A stretch of 64,000 nucleotides of DNA from Elusimicrobiota bacterium (lineage in GTDB: Bacteria; CAYTYR01; UBA6262), in contig PMCA01000004.1 of NCBI GenBank assembly GCA_003153935.1, positions 23,757 to 87,756 on the forward strand. Reading direction: 5' to 3'. Positions 63,282 through 64,000 of the stretch are shown piece by piece; within the stretch, counting starts at the first letter, position 1, and each line of letters begins with the position of its first letter. The translations under genes were made by a program, and so were the position numbers. The notes under the pieces are model-generated. The model was not told the origin of the DNA and did not search any database. It worked only from the letters and a program-made list of their open reading frames with translations.

Positions 63282-64000
63282 ATGGCTGCTGAGGAAAAAA
63301 AGGAACGGGAAGTAACCGAACAGGATAGTGCCAATTTTTTAGAGCTGGCCAAGCAGTTGGGGTCCACGATCCGCCGGGTCAGCCTTTATTTTTACGAACA
63401 TCCGCTGGTTCAGGATTCCTATAAGCGTTTACAGACCGTACTGCAATCCCTGTTCTCCACCTGGCCGGAACTTACTCTAGGCTACATCGCCGGCAAGATC
63501 GTCATGGAGAACGTGAATCTTACGGAAAAGGGCGGGCAGTCCATGGTATTCTTGGATGCGCCTTTCCGGCACCTGGCGGTGGAGAGCCTAAGTATCACCA
63601 AAGATGTTACCGAGGAAGAACTTAAAACGTTTATTCTGCTGATGGCCGATCCGCAAATGACCGCTAAAGACGGCGGTCTGGCCAAGCTTATGGAAAGCAA
63701 GAATATTAAAAGTATCACGGTCAACCAGAGCGTATTTGTCCAGATAAAAAAAGGCGACTCTGTTGTAACCACGGTTGTTCCCAAAGGAACAGCGGTGCCC
63801 ACGGAACCATCAGCTGCGCCAGCTGAACAAGGGAGCGCGAGTCAAGGGCAGGGGCTCGGACCTGAATTAGGAACAGGCTCCGGCCCGGGCACGGGGACCG
63901 GATCAGGATCTGGAGAGGGAATTGGATCTGGAGCCGGAATGGGCCCCGGTCTTGGAGCAGGAATGGGTCCCGGTCTTGGAGCAGGAATGGGCCCCGGACT
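63282..64000 (+). CDS. Protein with recurring N-terminal domain and Gly-rich repeat tail (3' truncated)
   Basis: Begins at the ATG at 63282 (GGGAAGG ahead) and is open to the window end (239 residues seen). Residues about 20-165 belong to the same domain as the proteins at 4613 and 6777: LYFYEHPLVQDSYKRL, a long helix, then VTEEELKTFILLM. From about residue 190 the chain is Gly-rich, ending in a tandem repeat G-M-G-P-G-L-G-A. Any output domain, such as HD-GYP, would lie beyond the edge. No signal peptide. Confidence 0.75.
   Translation, partial: MAAEEKKEREVTEQDSANFLELAKQLGSTIRRVSLYFYEHPLVQDSYKRLQTVLQSLFSTWPELTLGYIAGKIVMENVNLTEKGGQSMVFLDAPFRHLAVESLSITKDVTEEELKTFILLMADPQMTAKDGGLAKLMESKNIKSITVNQSVFVQIKKGDSVVTTVVPKGTAVPTEPSAAPAEQGSASQGQGLGPELGTGSGPGTGTGSGSGEGIGSGAGMGPGLGAGMGPGLGAGMGPG
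63936..64000 (+). repeat. 24-bp tandem repeat
   Basis: Units at 63936-63959, 63960-63983 and a partial 63984-64000, differing by single bases. Each codes GMGPGLGA and keeps frame. It continues past the window edge. Confidence 0.85.

Overview
The window is a dense (about 95% coding), AT/GC-balanced stretch of a bacterial chromosome. Nothing in it looks like phage, plasmid, insertion sequence or CRISPR, and I see no tRNA or rRNA. A TolC-type outer membrane factor, a phosphate-selective-type porin, several lipoproteins and SurA/PpiC-type periplasmic foldases point to a diderm (Gram-negative) cell. Stand-alone CuA-like and Fe-S biogenesis genes, a DUF39/NIL-ferredoxin homocysteine route also known from methanogens and sulfate reducers, GH57- and GH94-like enzymes and many HEAT-repeat proteins suggest an anaerobic or microaerobic, uncultured lineage. 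I cannot name a phylum from the sequence alone.

Layout. 1-2518: end of a thiamine-diphosphate enzyme and an overlapping sensor kinase. 2562-2677: a strong promoter running straight into a terminator, a likely small RNA. 2756-10925: GH57-like enzyme, HEAT protein, HD-GYP protein, secreted HEAT protein, acyl-CoA ligase. 10933-19981: mfd, two PpiC foldases, pdxA, rsmA, a kinase, rhomboid and an IscU-type scaffold. 20021-27290: a sulfur amino-acid island (aspartate-semialdehyde sulfurtransferase pair, two cysteine synthases, an Rrf2 regulator, metY, metX, metW) whose three promoter regions share one operator-like motif. 27316-33472: heavy-metal RND efflux genes and a free-standing CuA-type cupredoxin. 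33486-36481: Fe-S block (IscR-like regulator, NifS/IscS, NifU-C), a 23-residue Cys-rich peptide with a terminator behind it, and nadA.

36493-49788 is a very large phosphate locus on the minus strand: porin, PstS, PstC, PstA, PstB, ArsC, a second PstS-PstC-PstA-PstB-PstB, PhoU and a membrane protein, preceded by an orphan response regulator and PhoR/PhoB. I find four PHO-box-like sites with one shared architecture (four 6-bp elements every 11 bp, then exactly 9 bp, then a -10 hexamer). They lie upstream of the porin operon, the orphan response regulator, a PHP phosphoesterase and a small-ORF/lipid glycosyltransferase pair. Together they suggest a Pho regulon that couples Pi uptake to phosphate scavenging and replacement of phospholipids by glycolipids.

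52685-64000: a leaderless GAF-GAF-ANTAR protein, mnmG, a lipoprotein, two tandem clan GH-A glycosidase paralogues with calcium-loop motifs, a Gln-rich repeat protein, a GH94-like phosphorylase divergent from dus, and the start of a protein with a Gly-rich tandem-repeat tail. That last protein shares an unnamed N-terminal domain with the two proteins at 4613 and 6777. No gap between genes exceeds 300 bases; the longest (2519-2755, 51180-51370, 47127-47317, 35370-35557) are described as features.
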